This document shows, piece after piece, positions 1 through 8,717 of a stretch of DNA of 64,000 nucleotides. Position 1 is the stretch's first letter. Each line of letters starts with the position of its first letter. This DNA comes from CAVSUB01 sp963816725. Lineage in GTDB: Bacteria; Acidobacteriota; Vicinamibacteria; Vicinamibacterales; 2-12-FULL-66-21. The notes below the pieces were generated by a model that saw only the letters and a program-made list of their open reading frames with translations, had not been told where the DNA came from and did not search any database. The position numbers were made by a program, and so were the translations under genes. Location: assembly GCA_963816725.1 (NCBI GenBank), contig CAWFMC010000018.1, positions 310,001 through 374,000 on the forward strand, written 5' to 3'.

Positions 1-2168
1 TCACGATTCAGGCGCAGTACCCGCGCGCCACCGCGCCCGGCGGTGCCTGCGCCGATGTCGACGGGCGGAGCCTGCGCGAACGCATACGCGCCGCCCGGGC
101 CGGCGCGTCCCCCCGGACACGTTGGGCACGGCAGGTTCGCGGGGGCAGCCCCGCGGCGCGCCGATCGGGCGCCCGGAGCGGGCGTGCCGAGCAGCGCGAC
201 TTCAGCCCCACGCAGCACCGCCGCGCGCATCCACGCCGGACGCGCGTCCGCCGCGATGGAGGCGAACACGCTCTGGACGGCTGTGTCCTGGGCGCCACGC
301 ACGATCGTCGAGGCGACCATCGTCAGCGCGGCCTCGCGCTGCGGCGTCTGCGCGGCATCACTCGCGAGCAGCCCGTCCAGAACGGCTCCTTCGGTCCCGC
401 GCACGCCGCTCAGGGCGGCGTCCACGGCGATCGGGTCGTTGCCGCGCCGCTCGAGCAACGCCACAACAGCCCGCTCGCGGGCACTCGCCGGCATCGCGCC
501 GAGCGACGCCGCGAGCTGCTGCACGACGTTCCAGTCGGTGTCGTCGAGCCGCTTCAGCACAGCGGCCTGCACGGGACTGGTCGCGTCGCCGAGCCATCGC
601 TCGGAGATCCGCAGGGCGGCGATGCGGACCGCCGGTGACTGATCCTCGAGTGCCTTGGCCGCCGTCGCGGGATCGATGCCATCCAGGCTGTCGAGGGTCC
701 ACAGCGCCGCCGCCCTCGCCCGCCAGTCAGGAGCGCTCGTCGCCAGCTTCATGAGGTCCGGCACGACCGTCCGATCACCACGCTCGACCAGCAGCTGCTC
801 CGCCGTATCGCGCCACCAGCCGTTCGGGTGTGACAGAGCCGTGACGATCTGGGCGGGACTCCGCTTCGCCAGCCCGAGGTCCGTGTCGCGCTTCGTCGAG
901 TCGTGCACGACGCGATAGATCCGGCCCAGCCCGACCGGGCGCTCGAGATTGTGCTTGATGATGTGATCGCGCAGGTACTGCGTGATGTCCGCCCGCTGCT
1001 GGATCACGCCCCGATACATGTCAACGACGTAGAGCGTGCCGTCAGGGGCGTTGGAGAGATAGACCGGCCGGAAGCGTTCGTCAGTTGAGGCCAGGAACTC
1101 TCCACGATCGTAGGCCTTCCTGGCGCGCAGAGTGGTCCCGTCGTCGCTCAGGATGATGCGGCTCACGAGATTGGCGGCCGGCTCCGCGACAAACACGTTC
1201 CCGTAAAGGTCCGCGGGCAGGCGGTCGCCCCGATAAATCAGCGGCGCGCACACCGACGTGAAGCTGGCCAGGCTGCCGTCCTCGCGGTCGATCCCGGCCT
1301 GGTAGGCGCGATTCGTCCCGGGATTCGGACGGATCGGCCACACTGTGTTGACGGCGTTCTCATCGTCTCGCAGCGCTTCGTAGCTGCCTCGCGTGGTCAC
1401 CAGATTCGGGTTGCGGAGATAGTACGGCGTGGGCACGAAGTCCACGTGCACGGAAGACTCGTTGGTATTGCGATACACGCGGCCGGCGTCGTCGTGGCTC
1501 GCGCCCCACTCGCCGCGCAGCAGCGTCTTCTGGACCTCGAACTTTCCGTTCTTCCAGCGCAGATAGATGTCGCTGTCGGACGTGTGGATCCAGTTGTCGA
1601 GGCCCCAATGCAGGTCGTTGGCGTTCTGCTCGACGCGCGCCTCGCGGCGGCCGTATTGATTGGTCACCAGCTCCTTGGTGTCCATCTTCAGGTCGCCGTC
1701 GGTATCGTGCATCAGCCACAGGTTCGGCGGCTCGGCGACGAGGACGCCATGCTCCAGCACCTTGATCGCGCGCGCCAGTACCAGGCCGTCGGCGAACACG
1801 GTGCGCTTGTCCATCACGCCGTCACTGTTGGTGTCCTCGAGCACGACGACCCGCCCGATGGGGTCGAAGTTGGGCTCCGGCGTGTCGAGCGTCTGGACGA
1901 AGCCGGGCATCTCGACGACCCAGATGCGCCCCTCGGTGTCCCAGTCCATCACGACCGGATCCTGGACGAGCGGCTCGCTGGCGACGAGCTCCACGTGATA
2001 GCCGGGCGGCATGCTGAAGGTCTTCAGCGCTTCGGCCGGCGTCAGCGCGGGTGATTCTGCCGGCACTCGCTGCACGCCGGGCGGCCAAGGCGGCAACTGC
2101 GAGCCGTAGACGGTGATGGCGCTGGCGGCGAGGAAGAGCGTGAGGATCCGGAATCGGGACGGGCGCAT
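1..2168 (-). CDS. PVC-type membrane-bound dehydrogenase-like protein (beta-propeller plus HEAT repeats), 3' end cut by window edge
   Basis: One uninterrupted frame runs from an ATG at 2168 to the window edge (722 codons, no stop), so the protein is truncated at its C-terminus. Residues 1-23 look like a signal peptide. Residues about 45-400 resemble the propeller-like N-terminal region of PVC-type heme-binding CxxCH / 'membrane-bound dehydrogenase' proteins (MPPGYHVELVASEPLVQDPV, then calcium-like D-T-N-S-D-G-V-M-D and D-T-D-G-D-L-K-M-D loops). Residues about 430-640 are alanine-rich HEAT-like helices. Family members usually end in a c-type cytochrome domain, which would lie beyond the edge; the visible tail has a PCPTCPGG stretch but no CxxCH. 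Probably periplasmic. Substrate unknown. It follows sodA on the same strand after an 81-bp gap. Confidence 0.8.
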   Translation of the reverse strand, partial: MRPSRFRILTLFLAASAITVYGSQLPPWPPGVQRVPAESPALTPAEALKTFSMPPGYHVELVASEPLVQDPVVMDWDTEGRIWVVEMPGFVQTLDTPEPNFDPIGRVVVLEDTNSDGVMDKRTVFADGLVLARAIKVLEHGVLVAEPPNLWLMHDTDGDLKMDTKELVTNQYGRREARVEQNANDLHWGLDNWIHTSDSDIYLRWKNGKFEVQKTLLRGEWGASHDDAGRVYRNTNESSVHVDFVPTPYYLRNPNLVTTRGSYEALRDDENAVNTVWPIRPNPGTNRAYQAGIDREDGSLASFTSVCAPLIYRGDRLPADLYGNVFVAEPAANLVSRIILSDDGTTLRARKAYDRGEFLASTDERFRPVYLSNAPDGTLYVVDMYRGVIQQRADITQYLRDHIIKHNLERPVGLGRIYRVVHDSTKRDTDLGLAKRSPAQIVTALSHPNGWWRDTAEQLLVERGDRTVVPDLMKLATSAPDWRARAAALWTLDSLDGIDPATAAKALEDQSPAVRIAALRISERWLGDATSPVQAAVLKRLDDTDWNVVQQLAASLGAMPASARERAVVALLERRGNDPIAVDAALSGVRGTEGAVLDGLLASDAAQTPQREAALTMVASTIVRGAQDTAVQSVFASIAADARPAWMRAAVLRGAEVALLGTPAPGARSARRGAAPANLPCPTCPGGRAGPGGAYAFAQAPPVDIGAGTAGRGGARVLRLNR

Positions 2169-2249
2169 GGCGACCTCGAAGCGGGTGGACGGAGGCCGGA
2201 CAGGAAGGACGAGACGAGGCGATCAACGTCGCCCCGCCTCGCGGACTGC

Positions 2250-2852
2250 TTACTTGCCGAAACGCTTGGCGACGGTGTCCCAGTTGACGACGTTCCACCA
2301 CGCGGTGATGTAATCGGGACGGCGATTCTGGTACTTCAGATAGTAGGCATGCTCCCACACGTCGAGTCCGAGGAGCGCCTTCTTCCCTTCCATCAAGGGG
2401 CTGTCCTGGTTGGCGGAACTCTCGATCACCAGCTTGCCGCCGGCATCGATCAGCCATGCCCAGCCGCTGCCGAAACGGCCGACGGCGGCCTTGGCGAACT
2501 GCTCCTTGAAGCTGTCGAAGCTGGTGAAGCTCGAGGTGATCGCCTCGCCCAGCGCTCCGGACGGCGTGCCCCCCTTGCCCGGACCCATCAGCTCCCAGAA
2601 CAGCGTGTGGTTGGCGTGCCCACCGCCGTTGTTGCGCACCGCGGTGCGGATGTCCTCGGGCACCGTGTTGATCCCTTTCAGCAGATCCTCGATGCTCTTC
2701 TGCTGCAGCTCCGGATACTTCTCGAGCGCGGTGTTCAGGTTATTGACGTACGCCGCGTGGTGCTTGTCGTGGTGGATCCGCATCGTCTGCTCGTCGATGT
2801 GCGGCTCGAGCGCGTTGTAGTCGTACGGAAGCGGTGGAACTGCGTGCGCCAT
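2250..2852 (-). CDS. sodA: Superoxide dismutase, Mn type
   Basis: Converts superoxide to oxygen and hydrogen peroxide. The protein has 200 residues, the normal length. All four metal ligands are visible: His27 in RIHHDKHH, His82 in GGGHANH, Asp164 and His168 in LDVWEHAYY. The GGGHANH and SSANQDSPL motifs are those of Mn-type rather than Fe-type enzymes, although cambialistic use cannot be excluded. No signal peptide is seen, so it should be cytoplasmic. The start is supported by an AAGGAG Shine-Dalgarno just upstream. It lies 33 bp after nadA on the same strand. NadA carries an oxygen-sensitive [4Fe-4S] cluster, so the pairing makes physiological sense (inference). Confidence 0.96.
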   Translation of the reverse strand: MAHAVPPLPYDYNALEPHIDEQTMRIHHDKHHAAYVNNLNTALEKYPELQQKSIEDLLKGINTVPEDIRTAVRNNGGGHANHTLFWELMGPGKGGTPSGALGEAITSSFTSFDSFKEQFAKAAVGRFGSGWAWLIDAGGKLVIESSANQDSPLMEGKKALLGLDVWEHAYYLKYQNRRPDYITAWWNVVNWDTVAKRFGK

Positions 2853-2885
2853 GCTGACTCCTTCAGTTGTGATGCGTGGTGTGGT

Positions 2886-4085
2886 TCAGACCTCGAGCAT
2901 CCGATCGAGCGCGAGCCGCGCCTGGCTCTTCTCCGGCTCGGGGACGACGATCTGGTTTTCGACCTTGCCCGCGACGAGACTTTCCAGCATCCAGAGCAGG
3001 TGATTCGGCGACACGCGGAACATCGTCGAACACAGGCATCCGAACGGGTCCAGCGTGACCACCGTCCGATCGGGCGCGACTTCGTGCGCCAACCGGTTGA
3101 CGAGGTGCACTTCCGTGGCGACTGCCCAGACGCTGCCGAGCGGACTGGAACGAACGACCTCGATGATGCGTTCGGTCGAGCCGCTCTCGTCCGCTGCCTG
3201 CACGACATCGAACGTGCATTCAGGGTGTGCAATCACCTTGCCCTGGGGATGCTGCTTCCGGAAGGCGTCGATCTGCTGCACGGTGAAACGCGTGTGGACC
3301 GAGCAGTGCCCCTTCCACAGCAGGAGCTTCGCGTGCTCGACGATCGCCGGCGTGAGCCCGCCATGGATCTCATTGGGATCCCACACGGCCATCCGATCGA
3401 GCGGGATACCCATCTTGAAGGCGGTGTTGCGGCCGAGATGCTGATCCGGGAGCATCAGGAGCTTGTCGCCGCGCTGCCACGCCCACGCCATCACCGCGGC
3501 GGCATTCGTCGACGTGCAGACGATCCCGCCGTGGTCGCCGACGAACGCCTTGATGGCCGCGGACGAGTTGATGTACGTCACCGGAATCACCCCGGCGCGT
3601 TGCGGCGTACCGGCCGTGTCGACGCCCATCTCGTTCAGCTCGCGCCAGCACATCTCGAGCTGATCGGGGGCGGCCATGTCGGCCATCGAACAGCCGGCGG
3701 CGAGATCGGGAAGGACGACTTTCTGATGGGGCCCGCGCAGGATGTCCGCGCTCTCGGCCATGAAGTGGACGCCGCAGAACACGATGAACTCGGCCTTGCC
3801 GCGGCTGGCGGCGGCCTTCGCGAGCTTCAGCGAGTCGCCGGTGTAGTCGGCGAACTTGATCACTTCGTCGCGCTGGTAGTGATGCCCCAGGATCACGACG
3901 CGCTCGCCGAGCGTCGCTTTGGCGGCCTCGATGCGGGCGTCCATCTCGTCGTCCGACAGGCGCAAGTAGCGATCGGGCAGCGGCTGGCGCTCACCGATGC
4001 TCTGCTTCTCGACCTGATTCAGGAGCTTGATATCCAGTTCGTGATCTCCGTCAACGCCCGACCTGAAGGTCGGGCTACGCGGCAT
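2886..4085 (-). CDS. nadA: Quinolinate synthase
   Basis: Condenses iminoaspartate with dihydroxyacetone phosphate to quinolinate in de novo NAD synthesis, using a [4Fe-4S] cluster. Recognisable motifs are GERVVILGHHYQRDEV, the cluster cysteines in AAGCSMADM, KGHCSVH and FGCLCSTM, and YINSSAAIKA / PDQHLGRN substrate loops. The frame gives 399 residues, about 50 longer than the E. coli enzyme. The first 13 residues are encoded by a dispersed palindromic repeat (4056-4075), so the annotated ATG at 4085 is doubtful. The conserved part begins near ELDIKLLNQ, where a GGAG sequence precedes a CTG codon, or translation could start at an internal ATG (MDARIEAA). Lies downstream of mqnE, upstream of sodA. 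Confidence 0.95.
   Translation of the reverse strand: MPRSPTFRSGVDGDHELDIKLLNQVEKQSIGERQPLPDRYLRLSDDEMDARIEAAKATLGERVVILGHHYQRDEVIKFADYTGDSLKLAKAAASRGKAEFIVFCGVHFMAESADILRGPHQKVVLPDLAAGCSMADMAAPDQLEMCWRELNEMGVDTAGTPQRAGVIPVTYINSSAAIKAFVGDHGGIVCTSTNAAAVMAWAWQRGDKLLMLPDQHLGRNTAFKMGIPLDRMAVWDPNEIHGGLTPAIVEHAKLLLWKGHCSVHTRFTVQQIDAFRKQHPQGKVIAHPECTFDVVQAADESGSTERIIEVVRSSPLGSVWAVATEVHLVNRLAHEVAPDRTVVTLDPFGCLCSTMFRVSPNHLLWMLESLVAGKVENQIVVPEPEKSQARLALDRMLEV
4056..4075. repeat. Dispersed palindromic element, copy 1
   Basis: A 20-bp near-perfect inverted repeat reads GCCCGACCTTCAGGTCGGGC on the minus strand. The identical sequence occurs on the plus strand at 12988-13007, and flanking GTAG/GT bases are partly shared. 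Here it overlaps the putative 5' end of nadA. It looks like a REP-type hairpin; no transposase is nearby. Confidence 0.8.
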
Positions 4086-4105
4086 TCAGCAGCCAGGGTC
4101 CAGAG

Positions 4106-4122
4106 GCCCGACCTAGGTCGGC
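4106..4122. repeat. Degenerate copy of the palindromic element
   Basis: GCCCGACCTAGGTCGGC is a shortened version of the same hairpin (loop bases lost), placed in the 50-bp gap between the end of mqnE and nadA. It could act as a transcript-processing hairpin or be a decayed repeat copy. Confidence 0.6.
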
Positions 4123-4135
4123 GCCAAGCCAATTC

Positions 4136-5269
4136 CTACACTACCACCGACATTCGGCCATCATCGGGCGCGTCGGCGCCGGTGACGACGTTGTACAACG
4201 TGTCGCGCTCGATCGGCTCACGTCCCGCGCTGCGGATCAGCCGGCGGATGGCCGAGGTGGTCATCTCCTCGGGCGTGTCGGACCCGGCCATGTGATAGAT
4301 CCGCTCCTCTTGAACGGTGCCGTCGAGATCGCTCACCCCGAACCAGAGCGACAACTGTGCCACTCCGACGCCGGTCGCGATCCAGAAGCCCTTGATGTGC
4401 GGCACGTTGTCGAGCATCAGGCGCGACACCGCGAGAACCTTCAGCGTCTCGACACCGCTCGGGGCCGGCAGCCTGCGCATCTGGTTGTTGTCGGGATGGA
4501 ACGCGAGCGGGATAAAGGCCTGGAGGCCGCCCGTCTCGTCCTGGAGCGCGCGGGTGCGCAGCATGTGATCGACGCGCTCCTCCGCCGTCTCGATATGCCC
4601 GTACAGCATCGTCACGTTCGTGCGCAGCCCGAGGCCGTGAGCCAGCTTGTGAATCGCCAGGTAGCGATCGGCGTCGCACTTGTCGTGAGCAATCTTGCGG
4701 CGGACGCGCGGCGCGAAGATCTCCGCTCCGCCACCGGGCAGCGAGTCGAGCCCGGCGTCCCGCAGCTCGCGCAGGACCTGCTCGTCGCTCATTCCGTAGA
4801 GCTCGGAGAAGAACGCGATCTCGACCGCGGTGAAGCACTTCAAATGGATCGACGGGCGGATCCGCTTGAAGCCGCGGAGCATCTCCGTGTAATAGCTGAA
4901 CGGCAGATCGGGGTGCAGGCCGTTGACGACGTGGATTTCGGTGAGCGGCTGGTCGGCGCGATCGCGTAGCTTGTCCCAGACCTGCTCGAGCGACATCAGG
5001 TAAGAGCCGGGATCGCCGGGCCGAAGCCGCGCGAACGAGCAGAACAGGCAGCTGGCCACACAGACGTTCGTGGCCTCGATCCGGATGTTGAAGTTGTAGT
5101 ACGTGCGGGCGCCGTGGCGGCGCTCGCGTTCCCGGTTGGCGAGCCAGCCGAGGGCCAGAACGTCGGGACAGGCGAAGAGCCGGACGCCGTCCTCGAGCTC
5201 GAGCCGCATCCCGGCGTCCAGGCGGTCGGCAATCGAGTCCAGGCCGAGCCGCTGCAATCGCTGACGCAC
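4136..5269 (-). CDS. mqnE: Aminodeoxyfutalosine synthase (radical SAM)
   Basis: Radical SAM enzyme of the futalosine route to menaquinone; it joins the enolpyruvyl chorismate-derived substrate to an adenosine radical to give aminofutalosine. The radical-SAM cluster motif is CxxxCxxC at residues 70-77 (NVCVASCLFCSF), followed by the family motifs HVVNGLHPDLPFSYY and GGGAEIF. I chose the GTG at 5269 because GGAGGGAGG precedes it by 8 bases; this gives 377 residues. A longer in-frame version to 5422 would run into the riboswitch region of the divergent B12 operon. Partner mqnD lies at 11035 and menG at 26436, so the pathway genes are scattered but present in this window. Confidence 0.95.
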   Translation of the reverse strand: MRQRLQRLGLDSIADRLDAGMRLELEDGVRLFACPDVLALGWLANRERERRHGARTYYNFNIRIEATNVCVASCLFCSFARLRPGDPGSYLMSLEQVWDKLRDRADQPLTEIHVVNGLHPDLPFSYYTEMLRGFKRIRPSIHLKCFTAVEIAFFSELYGMSDEQVLRELRDAGLDSLPGGGAEIFAPRVRRKIAHDKCDADRYLAIHKLAHGLGLRTNVTMLYGHIETAEERVDHMLRTRALQDETGGLQAFIPLAFHPDNNQMRRLPAPSGVETLKVLAVSRLMLDNVPHIKGFWIATGVGVAQLSLWFGVSDLDGTVQEERIYHMAGSDTPEEMTTSAIRRLIRSAGREPIERDTLYNVVTGADAPDDGRMSVVV

Positions 5270-5340
5270 CGTGTCGGTCCTCCCTCCGTCCCTCTGCAAA
5301 CACTCTATCTTACTGAAAACGCAGCAGAAGCGGCAACGCG

Positions 5341-5349
5341 TGCTATACT
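5341..5349 (+). promoter_or_regulatory. Extended -10 promoter for the B12 operon
   Basis: TGCTATACT is an extended -10 element (TGN followed by TATACT) about 10 bases before the start of the cobalamin riboswitch. No clear -35 hexamer lies at the right distance, which is usual for extended -10 promoters. Inference from sequence only. Confidence 0.5.
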
Positions 5350-5359
5350 CGCCGGCACA

Positions 5360-5580
5360 ACTGACGCGAGTCGGCGCTGCACGCGCCGCGCTCTTCCCGG
5401 CGACCACGCGAAGTGGGTGCAAGTCCCACGCGGTGCCGCCACTGTAAGCGGAGAGTCTCGGTCCTCAGCCGGTTCAGGCCGGCCGCCACTGCCCCCCGGA
5501 CGATGCTGCGTCGTGCCAACGGGTGCGGGAAGGTGTGGAGCGAGACGTTCGATCCGCGAGCCAGGATACTGGCGCCGGGC
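5360..5580 (+). promoter_or_regulatory. Cobalamin (adenosylcobalamin) riboswitch
   Basis: The leader of the btuB operon contains the conserved cobalamin-riboswitch core at about 5413-5450 (GTGGGTGCAAGTCCCAC followed by GCCGCCACTGTAAGCGG) and the B12 box at about 5558-5575 (GAGCCAGGATACTGGC). The genes downstream form a B12 uptake operon, which agrees with this identity. For the expression platform, CCTTTCCG at 5584-5591 can pair with CGAAAAGG at 5634-5641 (7 of 8 positions). The latter contains the btuB Shine-Dalgarno, so control is probably at translation initiation; I see no intrinsic terminator. Confidence 0.93.
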
Positions 5581-5647
5581 CGTCCTTTCCGTCCGTCGAG
5601 CCTCAGGCTGCGGACATCGGCGCGAGAACACGCCGAAAAGGAGCCCC

Positions 5648-7861
5648 GTGCACCAGCCCTCTGTCCGATCGCTTGCGTGTGCTGTCGCCCTCCTCTTTGC
5701 TTCCCTGAGCACGTCTGCCGCCGCCCCGCCGGTCAGCGGAATCGTCGTGGATCCATCTGGCAAGGTGTTGTCGCGGGTCCTGGTCACGCTGGTGGATTCC
5801 GCCGGACGCGCCATCGACAGCACGTACACGTATCCTGACGGCACGTTCCGCCTCGGGTCGGACGCGCCGGCTGGATGCCGCGTCCAGGTCGCGCTCGCGG
5901 GATTTCAAGCCATCAGCACCGCCTGCGGCCAGGATGTCCGGATCGCGCTGACGGTCGCGCCGATCCAGGAGGCGGTGGTGGTGTCCGCCACCCGCACCGA
6001 AGCGCCCCTCGCCCAGTTGGCCAGCAGCGCGACGGTCATTGGCGCCGAGGAGATCGAGCGGCGTCAGCGTCCGCCGTTGACCGATCTGCTGCGCAGCACG
6101 CCAGGTGCGGTCGTCGTCGCCAACGGGAGCCACGGCGCCGTCGCGTCGCTCTTCCTGCGCGGCGGCGAGAGCAACTACACGAAGGTGCTGCTCGACGGCA
6201 TTCCTTTGAATGAGCCGGGCGGCACGTTCGACTTCGGCGGCGTCAGCACGCAGAACCTGGAGCGGATCGAGATCGTACGCGGAGCGCAGTCGGCGCTGTT
6301 CGGGTCAGACGCCATGTCGGGCGTCATCCAGCTGTTCACGACCCGGGCTTCGGACAAGACGGGAGGTGGTGCGGCCATCGAAGGCGGCAGCTTCGCAACC
6401 TCGCGCCTCTCGGCCAATGCGGCCGGTAAGGCTGGCGACCTCGACTACTCCGTCGGCGCAGCCCACTACATGACCGACAACGAGGGAGAGAACAACGAGT
6501 TCGACAACACCACCCTGTCGGGCACCGCGGGTCTCGCACTGACCAGGAGCACGACGCTTCGGTTCGTCGGACGCGCCGAGCTTGGCACCGCCGGCACGCC
6601 CGGCCAGACCGCGTTCGGCCGGCCCGATCTCGACGCCGGCTTCGAACGGAACAACGGCGTCGGCGGCGTCACCTTCGCGCAGGCGATCACGCCATCCTTG
6701 TCGCAGCATGCGACCTACGCGTTGACCACGACGCATCAGACGTCGACGAATTTGATCCTGGATCCGCCCTACACGCCATCGTTCGAAGGGCGCACCGCGC
6801 CGTTCGAGTTCTCGGACTTCGCCTACGACACGCACAACGAGCTGCGCCGGCACTACGCCACCTATCAGGCCGACTGGCGCCTGCCCGCCGCCGGAGGCGC
6901 GGCCGGGACCCATCTGTTGACGACGGCGCTTGATTGGGACGGCGAGCGGGCAATGCTCACCGACCGCGAGGCTAAGACGTCGACCAGCGCCTCGCGCAAC
7001 AACATCGGCTGGACGCTCCAGGAGCAGGCGCTGTGGTCGCGGGTGTTCGTGACCGGCGGACTGCGCGTCGAGCACAACGACAGCTTCGGTACCGCGGTGG
7101 TGCCGCGCGGCTCGATCGCCTACATCGCGCACCGCGCGCAGGGAGCGCTCGGCGACACGAAGCTGAAGGCGTCCGCGGGGCGCGGGATCAAGGAGCCGAC
7201 GCTGCTCCAGTCGTTCAGCGTCTCGCCGTTCGGCCTCGGCAACCCCGAGCTCGAGCCGGAGCGCTCGACCAGCGTCGACGTCGGCATCGAGCAGCGCCTC
7301 GCGTCGAATCGCGCCCGCGTCGAGCTGACCTGGTTCGGCAGCCGCTATCGCGACATCATTTCCACCCAGACCATCAGCTTCAACCCGTTCACGTCGCAGT
7401 ACTTCAACATCGGCCTGACCCGCGCGCGCGGCGCCGAGTTGAGCGGCGAGCTGGCCCCCGCCGCCGGCGTGCTGGTGCGCGGCGGCTACACATTGCTCGA
7501 TTCGAAGGTCATCGACAGCACGTCCTCATTCAGCACTGTGTTCGCTCCTGGTCAATGGCTGTTGCGCCGTCCGCGCCACTCGGGGTTCGTGGGAATCGCG
7601 TTCACCAGGGCCCGCTTCAGCGCGGACCTGGCGGGCGTGTTCGTCGGGCACCGGGTCGACAGCGACTTTTCATCGCTGGAGCCGCCGATGCTGTCGAATG
7701 ACGGTTACGCCACCTGGGACCTGCGTGCCGCCTATCGCGTGATCGGGCCGCTGTCGGTGACCGTGGCGGCGGAGAATCTGGCCGACGCCGACTACATGGA
7801 TCCGCTCGGTTACCCGGCGCTCGGCCGAGCGTTCCGCATCGGCGCGAAGGTCGGATTCTAA
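5648..7861 (+). CDS. btuB: TonB-dependent outer-membrane receptor, probably for cobalamin
   Basis: Outer-membrane receptor that imports cobalamin using TonB energy. Start GTG at 5648 is chosen because AAAAGGAG lies four bases upstream and the riboswitch ends before it; the product has 737 residues. Order of parts: signal peptide (about 1-25), a carboxypeptidase-regulatory-like beta-sandwich (PPVSGIVVDPSGKV, about 27-95), the plug domain (VVVSATRTEAPLAQLASS to RIEIVRGAQSALFGSDAMSG), then the 22-strand barrel ending in FRIGAKVGF with a terminal aromatic residue. The N-terminal sandwich is common in Acidobacteriota and Bacteroidota receptors. Substrate assignment rests on the riboswitch and on the downstream btuD, btuC and btuF genes. 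Confidence 0.92.
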   Translation: MHQPSVRSLACAVALLFASLSTSAAAPPVSGIVVDPSGKVLSRVLVTLVDSAGRAIDSTYTYPDGTFRLGSDAPAGCRVQVALAGFQAISTACGQDVRIALTVAPIQEAVVVSATRTEAPLAQLASSATVIGAEEIERRQRPPLTDLLRSTPGAVVVANGSHGAVASLFLRGGESNYTKVLLDGIPLNEPGGTFDFGGVSTQNLERIEIVRGAQSALFGSDAMSGVIQLFTTRASDKTGGGAAIEGGSFATSRLSANAAGKAGDLDYSVGAAHYMTDNEGENNEFDNTTLSGTAGLALTRSTTLRFVGRAELGTAGTPGQTAFGRPDLDAGFERNNGVGGVTFAQAITPSLSQHATYALTTTHQTSTNLILDPPYTPSFEGRTAPFEFSDFAYDTHNELRRHYATYQADWRLPAAGGAAGTHLLTTALDWDGERAMLTDREAKTSTSASRNNIGWTLQEQALWSRVFVTGGLRVEHNDSFGTAVVPRGSIAYIAHRAQGALGDTKLKASAGRGIKEPTLLQSFSVSPFGLGNPELEPERSTSVDVGIEQRLASNRARVELTWFGSRYRDIISTQTISFNPFTSQYFNIGLTRARGAELSGELAPAAGVLVRGGYTLLDSKVIDSTSSFSTVFAPGQWLLRRPRHSGFVGIAFTRARFSADLAGVFVGHRVDSDFSSLEPPMLSNDGYATWDLRAAYRVIGPLSVTVAAENLADADYMDPLGYPALGRAFRIGAKVGF

Positions 7862-7900
7862 GTCACGCCGCCAGCTGACCTCAGGAGACGAGCTGCAGCC

Positions 7901-8717
7901 ATGTTGAGTGCGACGGGCGTCACGTTCGCTTACGACTCGACGCTCGTGCTGCGTGGCGTCTCGATCGACGTGCCCGAAGGTGGGCTGGTCGGGAATCCTC
8001 GGACCCAACGGGTCAGGCAAGACGACGCTGCTGAAGGTGCTGGCGGGCACGCGCAAGCCCACCTCCGGCAGCGTCTTCCTCGATGGGCAGGACCTGCGGC
8101 GGATCCCCCGAACGGTGGTGGCGCGACGGATGTCGGTGGTGCCGCAGGAGACGCAGCTCGCGTTCGACTACTCCGTGCTCGAAGTCGTCCTGATGGGCAG
8201 GTATCCTCACCTGGCCGCGTTCGAGATCGAGGGACCGCAGGACTACGAGCTGGCGCGGCGCGCGCTCGAGGCTACCGGCACTGCCGGCTTCGAGACGCGG
8301 CCGTTCGCGACCCTGAGCGGCGGCGAAAAGCAGCGCGTGATCATCGCCGCAGCGCTGGCGCAGATCTCCGCTCCGGCCGGCTCGCCTGCCCCGCTGCTGC
8401 TCCTCGACGAGCCGACCGCAGCGCTGGACCTCGCGTATCAACTCGAAATCGCCGCGCTGCTCCGCGATCTCCGCGATCGGCTGCACCTCTCGATGGTGCT
8501 GTCGACCCACGACCTGAACTTCGCCGCGAGCGTGTGCTCGTCGCTGGTCCTGCTGCGGGACGGACAGGTGCTGGCGGCCGGACCGACCGACGAGGTCCTG
8601 ACGACACGCGCCGTGCGCGAGCTGTACGGGGTGGACGCCGAGGTCCACCGGCACGCCGCAGCCGGACACCTGGTCGTGACGCCGATCAGGCGGTCGCTCG
8701 CGAGCGCCGGGCGGTGA
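7901..8717 (+). pseudogene. btuD: Cobalamin ABC transporter ATPase, interrupted by a +1 frameshift
   Basis: ATPase of a BtuCD-type importer. The first 31 codons from ATG 7901 (MLSATGVTFAYDSTLVLRGV...) are in one frame; the rest starts one base later with ILGPNGSGKTTLLK (Walker A), then LSGGEKQRV (signature), LLLLDEPTAALD (Walker B) and STHDLN (switch His). Dropping one A from GGGAATCC (7991-7998) restores GGG-ATC and a normal protein of about 271 residues. Read literally, the sequence is a disrupted gene; the intact flanking reading and the intact operon partners make a consensus error equally likely. The stop overlaps the btuC start by four bases (GTGA). Confidence 0.85.

Noticed and set aside
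2349..4295. Long open frame of 648 codons on the plus strand across sodA and nadA
   Set aside because: It is antisense to two clearly recognisable genes, is Arg/His/Asp-rich as expected for shadow frames in GC-rich DNA, and matches no family.
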